This document shows positions 1 to 5,812 of a DNA stretch of 11,225 nucleotides, piece by piece. A model generated the notes under the pieces. The model searched no databases. It was not told the origin of the DNA and worked only from the letters and a program-made list of their open reading frames with translations. The position numbers and the translations under genes are program-made. Each line of letters begins with the position of its first letter. Positions within the stretch are counted from its first letter, which is position 1. Source of the stretch: CANKHA01 sp034668825 (lineage in GTDB: Bacteria > Pseudomonadota > Alphaproteobacteria > Rhizobiales > Xanthobacteraceae); the NCBI GenBank assembly GCA_034668825.1, contig JAXDOR010000218.1, positions 1 through 11,225 of the forward strand. Direction: 5' to 3'.

Positions 1-101
1 CCTGAGGAGCATCGCGAAGCGATGCGTCTCGAAGGACAGGCGGCTCGGGCTTGTCGCCCATGGTTCGAGACGCGCGCTTACGCGCGCTCCTCACCATGAG
101 G
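1..101. repeat. Compound palindromic intergenic repeat (REP-like)
   Basis: The element is built from nested inverted repeats. GAGGAGC at 4-10 pairs with GCTCCTC at 86-92. GCATCGC at 9-15 pairs with GCGATGC at 19-25 around a GAA loop. CATGGT at 59-64 pairs with ACCATG at 93-98, enclosing a GCGCGC/GCGCGC hairpin at 72-87. From memory, the closing motif (CTCCTCACCATGAGG) resembles abundant intergenic palindromes of Bradyrhizobium-like genomes. The left end may lie outside the window. No coding sense is apparent in it. Confidence 0.7.
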
Positions 102-173
102 CCGCGTTTCCCGCCCCCCTGGTGGGACAGGGATAAGAAAGCATCACCCCAACAACCAACCAAAGATAAACCC

Positions 174-641
174 ATGCCACTCCTGACCCCACCCTCCCCT
201 CCGCCCGCGCGTGTCGCCGAGTTGAAGCAGAAAATCCTCAACGCCACCGAGATGCTGCTCAATCAGTTGCTGGCGCGCATCGAGCGGCGCGCGGTGCCGC
301 GCCCGCCGGCGCGCGGCCGCCTGCACAAGGCGATGGAGCGCCGCGCTCCCGACGGCTTCGCGCTCTGGCGTCTGTGCAATCGAAGCTCATGCCGCCGCGC
401 CGGCGGATGCCGCCGCAATCCCTGGGAATGCCTGCCGCGCTATCTCAAGCGCAGGCCACCCGACTGCGCCGCCGCCGTGGTGGCGAAGTGGAAGCAACTG
501 CAAAAGGACATCAGTTATATCGGCATCGACGCACCCGAGCCGAGGACGGCAACGGAGCTCGACATCTTGATGGCGGAAGCGGCCCAGCCGAGCGGCGGCA
601 GCGCGCGCCAACCGTGTGGATCGAGGCGGCGCCGTCTTTGA
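174..641 (+). CDS. Small basic hypothetical protein with a four-cysteine motif
   Basis: This is a 155-residue protein of unknown function. I chose the ATG at 174 because an upstream in-frame ATG (51) would place the N-terminus inside the palindromic repeat. No clear Shine-Dalgarno sequence precedes 174, so the start is only fairly likely. Residues 12-40 look helical (VAELKQKILNATEMLLNQLL) and are followed by a very basic Arg/Pro-rich stretch. A cysteine cluster at C68, C73, C79 and C86 (C-x4-C-x5-C-x6-C), preceded by an FALWRL segment, could bind a metal such as zinc. C98 is a further cysteine. There is no signal peptide or membrane segment, so it is probably cytoplasmic. I have a vague memory of similar CRRAxxC-type motifs in rhizobial hypothetical proteins. 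The C-terminal 20 residues are low-complexity Arg/Gly/Ser. The reading frame is long in a GC-rich region, so a chance ORF is possible, but the Cys motif argues for a real gene. Confidence 0.6.
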   Translation: MPLLTPPSPPPARVAELKQKILNATEMLLNQLLARIERRAVPRPPARGRLHKAMERRAPDGFALWRLCNRSSCRRAGGCRRNPWECLPRYLKRRPPDCAAAVVAKWKQLQKDISYIGIDAPEPRTATELDILMAEAAQPSGGSARQPCGSRRRRL

Positions 642-665
642 ATCCCGCCGGATGCATCCTATAGT
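638..665 (+). promoter_or_regulatory. Candidate sigma70-type promoter for the beta-helix gene
   Basis: TTGAAT at 638-643 (4 of 6 to TTGACA) and TATAGT at 660-665 (5 of 6 to TATAAT) are separated by 16 bp. This would start transcription near 672 and give a leader of about 26 bases carrying the GGAGG ribosome site at 686-690. The -35 box overlaps the stop codon of the preceding gene. This is inferred from consensus match and position only. Confidence 0.45.
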
Positions 666-697
666 GGCATATCCGCTCAACTGTTGGAGGAATGCCC

Positions 698-1372
698 ATG
701 CGCCGCTACGGACTCCTTGGCGCGACCGCCATCGCCTTGATCTGGCAAATCACCCCCGCCCAAGCTCAGGCGACGCGCACCTGGGTAGTGGGCATGGGCG
801 ACGATGCAAATCCCTGCTCGCGCACCGCGCCGTGCAAGACGCTCGGCGGCGCCTATTCCAAGACAGCGACCAACGGCGAGATCACGGTGATGGATTCAGC
901 GGGGGTAGGCGGGCTGATGATTGCCAAATCCATCAATATCATGGCGCGCGGCGTGGACGCAGGCGTGGCGGGCACCATTACAATCAAGGCCGGCGCCAAT
1001 GACGTCGTGAAACTCGACGGATTGAATTTTAACGGCTTCGGCAGCGGAACCATCGGCCTCGACGTTCAGTCGGCCGGCAACGTGGTCGTCCTCAACAGCA
1101 CGTTCAGCGGTTATCGCGGAACTCCCGGCGCGGCGATGAATGTCGCGGCGCCCGCTGCGGTGCAGGTGTCGGTGTTCAATACCGCCCTCGTCCAGAATAC
1201 CACCGCCATCCAGGCCGGCAGCAACGCGATCGTCTGGCTTTCCGGCTCCTACATCGCGGGCAACGCCACCGGCCTCGCCGCCAAGGACGGGACCATCATA
1301 TCTTTCGGCAACAACACGCTTAGCGGGAACGACATCGACGGCGCTCCCTCCAAGACCGCCCCGCTGCAATAG
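698..1372 (+). CDS. Secreted right-handed beta-helix (pectate-lyase-like fold) protein
   Basis: This is a 224-residue exported protein. Two ATGs are available, at 692 and 698. GGAGG at 686-690 lies 1 base from the first and 7 from the second, so 698 is chosen. Residues 1 to about 23 form a Sec signal peptide: MRRYG, a hydrophobic core (LLGATAIALIWQI), then cleavage near AQA. The mature part opens with TRTWV and a short two-cysteine loop (NPCSRTAPCKT), followed by a GGAYSKT segment. The rest is a series of short strands rich in Val, Ile, Asn and Gly (for example NVVVLNSTF, AIVWLSGSYI, TIISFGNNTL), as expected of a parallel beta-helix coil. No catalytic residues of a pectate lyase can be assigned, so an enzyme activity should not be assumed. 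An envelope, surface or polysaccharide-binding role is inference. The next gene lies 55 bp downstream on the same strand and probably shares the transcript. Confidence 0.75.
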   Translation: MRRYGLLGATAIALIWQITPAQAQATRTWVVGMGDDANPCSRTAPCKTLGGAYSKTATNGEITVMDSAGVGGLMIAKSINIMARGVDAGVAGTITIKAGANDVVKLDGLNFNGFGSGTIGLDVQSAGNVVVLNSTFSGYRGTPGAAMNVAAPAAVQVSVFNTALVQNTTAIQAGSNAIVWLSGSYIAGNATGLAAKDGTIISFGNNTLSGNDIDGAPSKTAPLQ

Positions 1373-1427
1373 CGGCGTCGCCAATTCGCGTCACGCAGGC
1401 GCGCTGCGCCGGAACAGGAGAAAACCG

Positions 1428-1859
1428 ATGGTAATCAAGAAACCGTCCGTCGACATGACCGCTGCGGCGCGAATACCGGTGGAGCATGACGCGCGGCTGA
1501 AGAAAATCTTCGTCTTCGCCGAAGGCACCTTCGTGCTGCACAACGCCGCCGAGATAAAGAAGATCGTCATCGCCACGCCGGCTTTCGACGTCGCCGGCTG
1601 GATCGATCTCTCGAAGATGGCGCCGGGCGGCGACACGCTTTTCACCGAGGTCCGCGTCTCCTTCGCCAACCGCGTCAACGTGCTCTACCAGCGCACCGTG
1701 TTCGACGGCCCGCGGCTGATCACGCTCGGCGACATCGCCAACGGCCGCGACTACATGTCCGGCACCCATGTGGAAGTCTGGTTCCAGCAGACCGCGTCGC
1801 ACGACAACTACGCCAAGCCGGTGGAATATGCCTATCAGTTCGTCGTCGAGTCGCAGTGA
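1428..1859 (+). CDS. Conserved-looking hypothetical protein, mainly beta
   Basis: This is a 143-residue protein I do not recognise. The ATG at 1428 has AGGAG at 1416-1420 with 7-base spacing; the longer frame from 1140 would overlap the beta-helix gene and is a shadow. There is no signal peptide or membrane helix, so it is probably cytoplasmic, unless exported by another route. The sequence alternates hydrophobic and polar residues in strand-like blocks (KKIFVFAEGTFVLH, IKKIVIATPAF, TEVRVSFANRVNVLYQRTVF, THVEVWFQQ, VEYAYQFVVE), suggesting an all-beta sandwich. It follows the beta-helix gene by 55 bp and is probably co-transcribed, so the two may act in the same envelope-related process. That link is inference from position only. 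Confidence 0.7.
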   Translation: MVIKKPSVDMTAAARIPVEHDARLKKIFVFAEGTFVLHNAAEIKKIVIATPAFDVAGWIDLSKMAPGGDTLFTEVRVSFANRVNVLYQRTVFDGPRLITLGDIANGRDYMSGTHVEVWFQQTASHDNYAKPVEYAYQFVVESQ

Positions 1860-1893
1860 GGCGAAGCGGCGCGGGGAGGTATTTTACTTCGTC

Positions 1894-1916
1894 ATGCCCG
1901 GCTTCATGCCGGGCAT
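1894..1916. repeat. Short REP-like palindrome / possible terminator
   Basis: ATGCCCGGC at 1894-1902 and GCCGGGCAT at 1908-1916 form a perfect 9-bp stem with a TTCAT loop, flanked by CGTC on the left and CCACGTCTTT on the right. From memory, this GTCATGCCCGGC...CATCCACGTC layout is a common dispersed palindrome in Bradyrhizobium relatives. It lies 35 bp after the 143-residue gene and is followed by a short CTTT run, so it could also end that transcript. Confidence 0.65.
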
Positions 1917-1980
1917 CCACGTCTTTCATCGCAATCGTCAAGCAGATGCGCGTCGTCCGGCGCATCCTTATATAAAGCCG

Positions 1981-2257
1981 ATGACGCCAACGCCTGTCCG
2001 CGACAATACGGCGCTGCAGCGCTTCGAGCTGGAATCCGGCGGCGCCACCGCCGTTGCTTATTATCGCCGCTCGCCGGGTCTCATCATTTACGCATACGGA
2101 AGTGCCCCGGCAGATGCGCGAGCGCGGCATCGGCTCACAGCTCCTACAAGGTGCGCTGGAAGCGGTCCGCGCCGAAGGCCTCAAGGTCCTGCCGCGCTGC
2201 TCCTTCGTCGCCCATTATCTTAGCGAACATCCGGAATTTCAGGATCTGCTGGCTTAG
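1981..2257 (+). pseudogene. Frameshifted short GNAT-family acetyltransferase
   Basis: The protein looks like the small (about 90-residue) GNAT-related acetyltransferases of the COG2388 type. The first part reads from ATG 1981 (NTALQRFELESGGATAVAYY, then RRSPGL). The second part reads in the next frame (FTHTEVPRQMRERGIGSQLL, then the conserved tail with PRCSFVAHYL and HPEFQDLLA) to the stop at 2257. The total of 277 bases is one more than 92 codons, which fits one inserted base near 2083-2090. The HTEVP segment and the RxxGIG acetyl-CoA loop are intact but out of frame with the start. As written, translation from 1981 continues into nonsense to 2223. It could be a true pseudogene, a sequencing error or, less likely, a programmed shift; I see no classic slippery heptamer. 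No good ribosome site precedes the start. Confidence 0.7.
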
Positions 2258-2351
2258 CGCTTGCGCGACCGGCATGAATATAGGGCCGCGCGGGGTGTTT
2301 ATCGCTCGATGCCGCTTGAGTCTTGACCGCCGGGACACGAAAGGAACGCCC

Positions 2352-2762
2352 ATGAATACCGCCGAATTGGAAACCATTTGGGCGCCGCGCGTGCTCAGCA
2401 TTTTGCGCATCATGGCGGGGCTGTTACTGTGGCAATCCGGCTTGCAGAAACTGGTGGGATTTCTCAATCCCGGCGCTCCGATGCCGGCGATGGGAACGCT
2501 GATCTGGTTTGCCGGCGTGATCGAAACCACGCTGCCGCCTTTTCTCATCCTCGGACTGTTCACGCGGCCGGTCGCTTTCATCCTCTCCGGCCACTTGGCC
2601 TTCGTCTATTGGATCGGCCACGCGCCGAAAGGCTTTTACCCCTTTGTCAACGGCGGCAGCATCGCGGTGTTGTACTGCTTCGTCTTTTTCTATCTGGCCT
2701 TCGCCGGCGGCGGTGCTTGGAGCCTCGACAACGTTTTACGGCGCAAACGGGTTATGACGTAG
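2352..2762 (+). CDS. DoxX-family integral membrane protein
   Basis: This is a 136-residue inner-membrane protein, the usual size for the DoxX family. The ATG at 2352 has AAGGA at 2340-2344 upstream. About four membrane segments can be seen: residues about 16-36 (ILRIMAGLLLWQSGLQKLVG region), 53-75 (GTLIWFAGVIETTLPPFLIL), 78-95 (PVAFILSGHLAFVYWIG) and 105-125 (AVLYCFVFFYLAFAG). The loop FYPFVNGG and the ending AWSLDNVL are typical of the family. DoxX proteins are named for a subunit of the archaeal thiosulfate:quinone oxidoreductase, but most bacterial members have no settled role; some are linked to redox or thiol stress. The gene converges on the glutathione S-transferase gene, and the two overlap by 11 bp at their 3' ends. 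Confidence 0.85.
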   Translation: MNTAELETIWAPRVLSILRIMAGLLLWQSGLQKLVGFLNPGAPMPAMGTLIWFAGVIETTLPPFLILGLFTRPVAFILSGHLAFVYWIGHAPKGFYPFVNGGSIAVLYCFVFFYLAFAGGGAWSLDNVLRRKRVMT

Positions 2763-3387
2763 CCGGGGCTGCCTTTGCCCCCAATTCCTTGTCCTTCGCC
2801 TCGGCCCGTTTCGCCGCCGGACGTGCCGCGATCCGCGCCGCGTAAGCGGTGAACTCCGGCCGCTCCGGGATCATCTTGAACATGGTGCCCCAGCGGATCT
2901 GCGCACCGATCACGACGTCGGCGGCGGTGAATTGCTCGCCCATCAGCCACGGCCCTTTCTCCACCGCCTTCGCCACAACGTTCATCGTCGTATCGAAATC
3001 GCCGTAGCCCAGCATGCCCCGCCGCGGCTCTTCCTTGCGCGGCGCCGCGCGGTCCATCACCGCCGCCTCCAGGCAACCGGGTCCGAAGAACAGCCATTTG
3101 AGATAGACGCCGCGCCGCGGCGTCCCGACCGGCACGTTGAGCTTGGCCTTGGGAAATTCGTCGGCGAGATAAGTACAGATCGCCGCCGACTCGGTGATCA
3201 CGGTATCGCCGTGCTTGAGCGCCGGCACCTTGCCCATGGGATTGATCGCGAGATAGTCGGGTTTTTGCTGATCGCCCTGGCCCAGGCTCAAAAGCTTGAC
3301 GTCGTAAGGCTCGCCAATCTCCTCCAGCATCCACAAGACGATGGACGAACGGGACGGCGAGGCGTGATAGAGCGTCAGATCGGCCAT
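2752..3387 (-). CDS. Glutathione S-transferase family protein
   Basis: This is a 211-residue cytoplasmic protein of normal length for the GST superfamily. The N-terminal thioredoxin-like domain spans residues about 1-82. It opens LTLYHASPSRSS, with Ser10 or Ser12 as candidate glutathione-activating residues. It has NPMGKVPAL with the cis-proline at P55, and TESAAI with E66-S67 contacting the glutathione gamma-glutamyl group. The C-terminal helical domain follows from about 88, with the FTAADVVIG segment that caps the fold. On the minus strand GGAGA sits about 7 bases before the ATG, supporting the start. The likely role is conjugation or reduction of electrophiles or peroxides with glutathione; the substrate is unknown. 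The C-terminus is Ala/Lys-rich. The gene points toward doxX and away from the small membrane-peptide gene. Confidence 0.88.
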   Translation of the reverse strand: MADLTLYHASPSRSSIVLWMLEEIGEPYDVKLLSLGQGDQQKPDYLAINPMGKVPALKHGDTVITESAAICTYLADEFPKAKLNVPVGTPRRGVYLKWLFFGPGCLEAAVMDRAAPRKEEPRRGMLGYGDFDTTMNVVAKAVEKGPWLMGEQFTAADVVIGAQIRWGTMFKMIPERPEFTAYAARIAARPAAKRAEAKDKELGAKAAPATS

Positions 3388-3423
3388 GGTGTTATCTCCG
3401 GTGATATATTTTCATCGCCTGCA

Positions 3424-3444
3424 TGCACAGCAGATGATTGTGCA
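3424..3444. promoter_or_regulatory. Inverted repeat upstream of the GST gene, possible operator
   Basis: TGCACA at 3424-3429 and TGTGCA at 3439-3444 form a dyad with a 9-bp spacer, centred about 47 bp upstream of the GST start. On the minus strand a TTGACT sequence overlaps its outer edge, but no convincing -10 box lies at the right distance. The size and position suit a dimeric repressor or activator site, for either the GST gene or the divergent small gene. This is inference from symmetry only. Confidence 0.3.
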
Positions 3445-3516
3445 GTCAATATGATGGCCCGCAAGGCGACCGGAACTTCCGCCATCCTAGAGGCTTAGTT
3501 CGCAAAGGAGCCCGCC

Positions 3517-3687
3517 ATGGTCCGTGAAGGCCCACCCGAACCGGCGCCCCCGCCCAAGCACGACGCTTACCCCGGGCAGAAGGCGCGCGGCGAAATCATT
3601 CCGCGCCCGCCCGGACGGCTCATTGTCTTCGTCGCCGCTGTGACCGGCGTGGTCCTCCTCCTGATATTGTCGCGGCTATTCGCGTAA
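3517..3687 (+). CDS. 56-residue single-pass membrane peptide
   Basis: This small ORF has a strong ribosome site, AAAGGAG at 3504-3510, 6 bases before the ATG. The N-terminal half is soluble and rich in Pro and charged residues (REGPPEPAPPPKHDAYPG), followed by QKARGEIIPRPPGR. A hydrophobic helix at about residues 36-52 (IVFVAAVTGVVLLLIL) and a short SRLFA tail complete it. The likely topology is one C-terminal transmembrane helix with the N-terminus in the cytoplasm. From memory, similar peptides with a K/QARGEII motif are widespread in Bradyrhizobium relatives and are sometimes mislabelled as peptide ABC transporter permease; it is too small for that. The function is unknown. The gene is divergent from the GST gene and lies 65 bp before the TPR gene, so co-transcription with the latter is possible. 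Confidence 0.75.
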   Translation: MVREGPPEPAPPPKHDAYPGQKARGEIIPRPPGRLIVFVAAVTGVVLLLILSRLFA

Positions 3688-3752
3688 GGCCTTTCTCCGC
3701 ATCGTTGCATTTCGGACAGCTTTTGGAGCCGAATAATTATAAGATACCGATC

Positions 3753-4772
3753 ATGCCTCCGGTCCTGAAACCAACTCTGTGCCGCCTCGGGCCGCGGTTT
3801 TCCAGTTTTGTGCTGCTTGCTGTGGGTCTATCGTCGCTCCTGCTCGTCTTCGCTGTGTCTTCGGCGACGGCGCAATCGCTGCAAATATTCCAGAACTGCG
3901 CGAAACCCGACGTCGCGCTCAACGACAAGATCGCGGCCTGCACCGCCATCATCCGCGCAGGACAGGTGGACAACGGCAGTATGGCGGTGGCGCTTAACAA
4001 CCGCGGCATCGCTTTCGGAAAGAAAGGCGAGCGCGACCGTGCCGTGGCCGATTTCCGCGGCGCCATGAAGCTCAACCCCGGTTATAAATCCGCGAGCAGG
4101 AATTTGACCGTTGCGCTTGCCGATCGCGGCATCAGTTTCGGCAGTGGGGGGAATTTCAGCGCCGCCATCGCTGACTTTCGCGAGATCTTGCGGCTTGACA
4201 GGGCTTATCCGCTGGCTGCGAGTAATCTGGCTATCGCTTATAACAACCGCGGCATCGCATCGGCGACGAGCGGCAATTACGTCAAGGCCATCGCCGATTT
4301 CAGCGAAGCTATTCGGCTCAATCCTAAATACGCGCCCGCTTACAGCAACCGGGCCACCGCTTATGCCAACAAGGGCGAGCATGATCGCGCGGTGTCCGAC
4401 GCCACCACGGCGATACGCTTGGATCCGGCACTTGCCTCGGCCTATTTGGCTCGCGGAACGGCCCATGGGAAAAAACGGGATTTCGTCCGCGCCATGGCCG
4501 ATCTCGACGAAACGCTCCGGCGCGCGCCAAACGATACAGCGACGCTGGACCGCCGTGGCCTGATCTATTTGATGCAGCAGCAATTCGACAGCGCTCTCGC
4601 GGAATTCGAGGCGGCGCTGAAGACCAATCCAAAACTTGCCAGTTCGCTCTACGGCCGCGGCATGGCAAAGCTGAAACAAGGCGATGTGGCCGGGGCTGAA
4701 GCCGACATAGCTGCTGCTAAAAAGCTTCAAGCGAATGTTGCTGATGAGTTTGCACGATACGGCATCAAATGA
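3753..4772 (+). CDS. Exported tetratricopeptide (TPR) repeat protein
   Basis: This is a 339-residue protein. The ATG at 3753 is preferred because it gives a standard Sec signal peptide: a basic n-region to R15, hydrophobic residues about 19-35, and cleavage near ATA-Q at 40/41. A TTG at 3705 is an in-frame alternative, and neither has a strong ribosome site. The mature N-terminus has two cysteines (C49, C63) in a C-x13-C spacing that I recall from related periplasmic TPR proteins; a disulfide is plausible. About seven TPR units follow, each with the pattern NRGxA...G...AxxDFxxAxxLNP (for example NNRGIAFGKKGERDRAVADF and NRGIASATSGNYVKAIADF). The last unit ends in a basic helix. TPR arrays bind other proteins; the partner is unknown. 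It probably acts in the periplasm as a scaffold. The gene downstream has its own promoter. Confidence 0.85.
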   Translation: MPPVLKPTLCRLGPRFSSFVLLAVGLSSLLLVFAVSSATAQSLQIFQNCAKPDVALNDKIAACTAIIRAGQVDNGSMAVALNNRGIAFGKKGERDRAVADFRGAMKLNPGYKSASRNLTVALADRGISFGSGGNFSAAIADFREILRLDRAYPLAASNLAIAYNNRGIASATSGNYVKAIADFSEAIRLNPKYAPAYSNRATAYANKGEHDRAVSDATTAIRLDPALASAYLARGTAHGKKRDFVRAMADLDETLRRAPNDTATLDRRGLIYLMQQQFDSALAEFEAALKTNPKLASSLYGRGMAKLKQGDVAGAEADIAAAKKLQANVADEFARYGIK

Positions 4773-4794
4773 CGAAGCGTGCCAGTCGCAAGCG

Positions 4795-4824
4795 TTGACA
4801 GCATTTATCCGGCAGCCATATGTT
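4795..4824 (+). promoter_or_regulatory. Candidate sigma70 promoter for the Cys-rich secreted protein
   Basis: A perfect TTGACA at 4795-4800 is followed after 18 bp by TATGTT at 4819-4824 (4 of 6 to TATAAT). The predicted start near 4831 leaves a leader of about 37 bases with AGGAGG before the ATG at 4868. The region just downstream (TAGATATAAAT, 4835-4845) is also AT-rich and offers a competing -10 hexamer, TATAAA at 4839-4844. The promoter starts 22 bp after the TPR stop codon. Confidence 0.5.
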
Positions 4825-4867
4825 GATGCAACCTTAGATATAAATTTCCTGCAAAGAGGAGGAATCG

Positions 4868-5176
4868 ATGCGCATTCCCGCAGGAGTGTTAGCGGTCTTG
4901 ATGGCATCAATCAACGCTACCTGCGCTGGGGAGATTGTCGGCAAAGCCAGCAGATATTTTTGCGAAATGATTGTTGTCACCTGCCAAACGAACATGAATT
5001 CCTGCCCGCCGGTTTTTTCCGGCCAGATATTTCCGGGGCAAACGGTGGTCAGCGATACCGGTCAGCTTTGCTATCGGCGTTCGAAGACGCCGTCCGATTG
5101 CAATTCCGGACTGACACCTGATTGGATCTGCGACGTCAACACTAGCCCAGAACCGCGGAATTTTTCTATCGAGTAA
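4868..5176 (+). CDS. Small secreted protein with six cysteines
   Basis: This is a 102-residue protein that I do not recognise. An excellent ribosome site (AGAGGAGG ending at 4862) lies 5 bases before the ATG at 4868. Residues 1-21 form a Sec signal peptide (MRIPAGVLAVLMASINATCA), with cleavage likely near A20-G21. The mature part of about 80 residues holds six cysteines at C32, C39, C46, C68, C78 and C88, spaced x6, x6, x21, x9, x9. This points to three disulfides in the periplasm or outside the cell. There is no transmembrane helix after the signal. The base composition is clearly lower in G+C than the flanking genes, and codon choice is less biased, which may mean recent transfer or weak constraint. 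Possible roles include a small inhibitor, a binding protein or a toxin-like effector; nothing in the sequence decides between them. Confidence 0.75.
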   Translation: MRIPAGVLAVLMASINATCAGEIVGKASRYFCEMIVVTCQTNMNSCPPVFSGQIFPGQTVVSDTGQLCYRRSKTPSDCNSGLTPDWICDVNTSPEPRNFSIE

Positions 5177-5211
5177 GCCGTCTTCTCACTAATGTTGGTT
5201 GGGGGCGGGAC

Positions 5212-5274
5212 GCAAGATCGTTGATGCCTTAGGTGTCCCCAACTCCCATCGCTTCAGTGGAACAATGATCTTGC
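5212..5274. repeat. Imperfect 12-bp inverted repeat
   Basis: GCAAGATCGTTG at 5212-5223 pairs with CAATGATCTTGC at 5263-5274 with one G-T wobble in RNA, enclosing 39 bp. An alternative stem, GTTGGGG at 5198-5204 with CCCCAAC at 5237-5243, would compete with it. It lies 35 bp after the six-cysteine gene. It could be a 3' stem-loop of that transcript or the trace of a small mobile element; no downstream T-run is present. Confidence 0.45.
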
Positions 5275-5604
5275 AAACGAATTATAATGCTACTTATGGT
5301 TCTTCTCCTAAGGTATGATACGCTTGTAGATTGCATTCGGCTTTATTCCATGTTTCCATGCTCAAATAAATGTGACGGGGCATCTCGGCAGCGACGGGGT
5401 GGGATCCTGGCACACAAAATAAAATAACCGACGGGGAAGCGCCTTGCTTAGTGGCCGTCTGAATTTTTGCGGCGCCGCAATTGTGGCGTTGGCATCCGGA
5501 CTCACAAACCGGATCCATCGATCCGCCGCTCGTTTCGACCACCGTTACGCCGACATCAAAAAAGCAACCAACAAGTCTGCGCCGACTTGATCGGCGGTGG
5601 CGAT

Positions 5605-5624
5605 CCGCGGGCCTCGGCCCGCGG
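5605..5624. repeat. Strong GC hairpin in the intergenic region
   Basis: CCGCGGGC at 5605-5612 and GCCCGCGG at 5617-5624 form a perfect 8-bp stem with a CTCG tetraloop. It lies about 190 bp upstream of the oxidase start. No T-run follows on either strand, so it is not a standard intrinsic terminator. It may be a regulatory RNA structure or a dispersed palindrome. Confidence 0.4.
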
Positions 5625-5812
5625 GACGAAGCGCGAACTACGAGAGCGTACTTAAAACAACAATGGCGGCGTCGACTCGATCGACGGCGACGCGCTGCGG
5701 GCATGCGTGCCTGCGGGGCGCAGGTGAATTGCGCGTGATTGATCGAAGAATCCGGCGTGGTCCGGCATGCCGTCGGGTTGCGCCTTCAAAAACAAACTGA
5801 GGGAGCACAACC

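Larger units (their letters stand above)
5177..5812. other. Long intergenic region with no convincing gene
   Basis: This 636-bp stretch has no reading frame with a good ribosome site and protein-like composition on either strand. The first half (to about 5460) is AT-rich compared with the window and the second half is GC-rich. Inverted repeats are visible: 5212-5223 with 5263-5274; a nested weak stem 5430-5434 with 5455-5459 followed by TGAATTTTT, which resembles a weak terminator; the palindrome TTGCGGCGCCGCAA at 5467-5480; and a strong hairpin at 5605-5624. A run without stops from about 5444 to 5587 on the plus strand reads like a hydrophobic N-terminus (LNFCGAAIVALASGL) but has no ATG, and could be a gene remnant. 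The promoter of the oxidase gene should lie near 5640-5800, but I cannot place it. Confidence 0.5.

Noticed and set aside
896..1384. 162-residue minus-strand frame opposite the beta-helix gene
   Set aside because: It is opposite a gene with a promoter, ribosome site and signal peptide, and is rich in Gly, Ala, Val, Asp and Arg, as expected of a shadow frame.
2690..3334. Second long minus-strand frame (214 residues) overlapping the GST gene
   Set aside because: It is the GST sequence read in another frame; only the 2752-3387 frame shows the GST motifs.
3828..4910. 360-residue open frame on the minus strand across the TPR gene
   Set aside because: It is a shadow of the TPR coding sequence in a GC-rich genome. 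The plus-strand frame has a signal peptide and clear TPR repeats; the minus frame shows neither domain pattern nor ribosome site.
4868..4930. Possible lipoprotein signal (Cys19) in the six-cysteine protein
   Set aside because: The residues before the cysteine are N-A-T, which do not fit the lipobox; normal signal peptidase I cleavage near A20-G21 is more likely.
5294..5704. 136-residue open frame on the minus strand in the long intergenic region
   Set aside because: The N-terminus is low-complexity Arg/Ser, there is no good ribosome site, the frame spans two regions of different composition, and no domain is recognisable.
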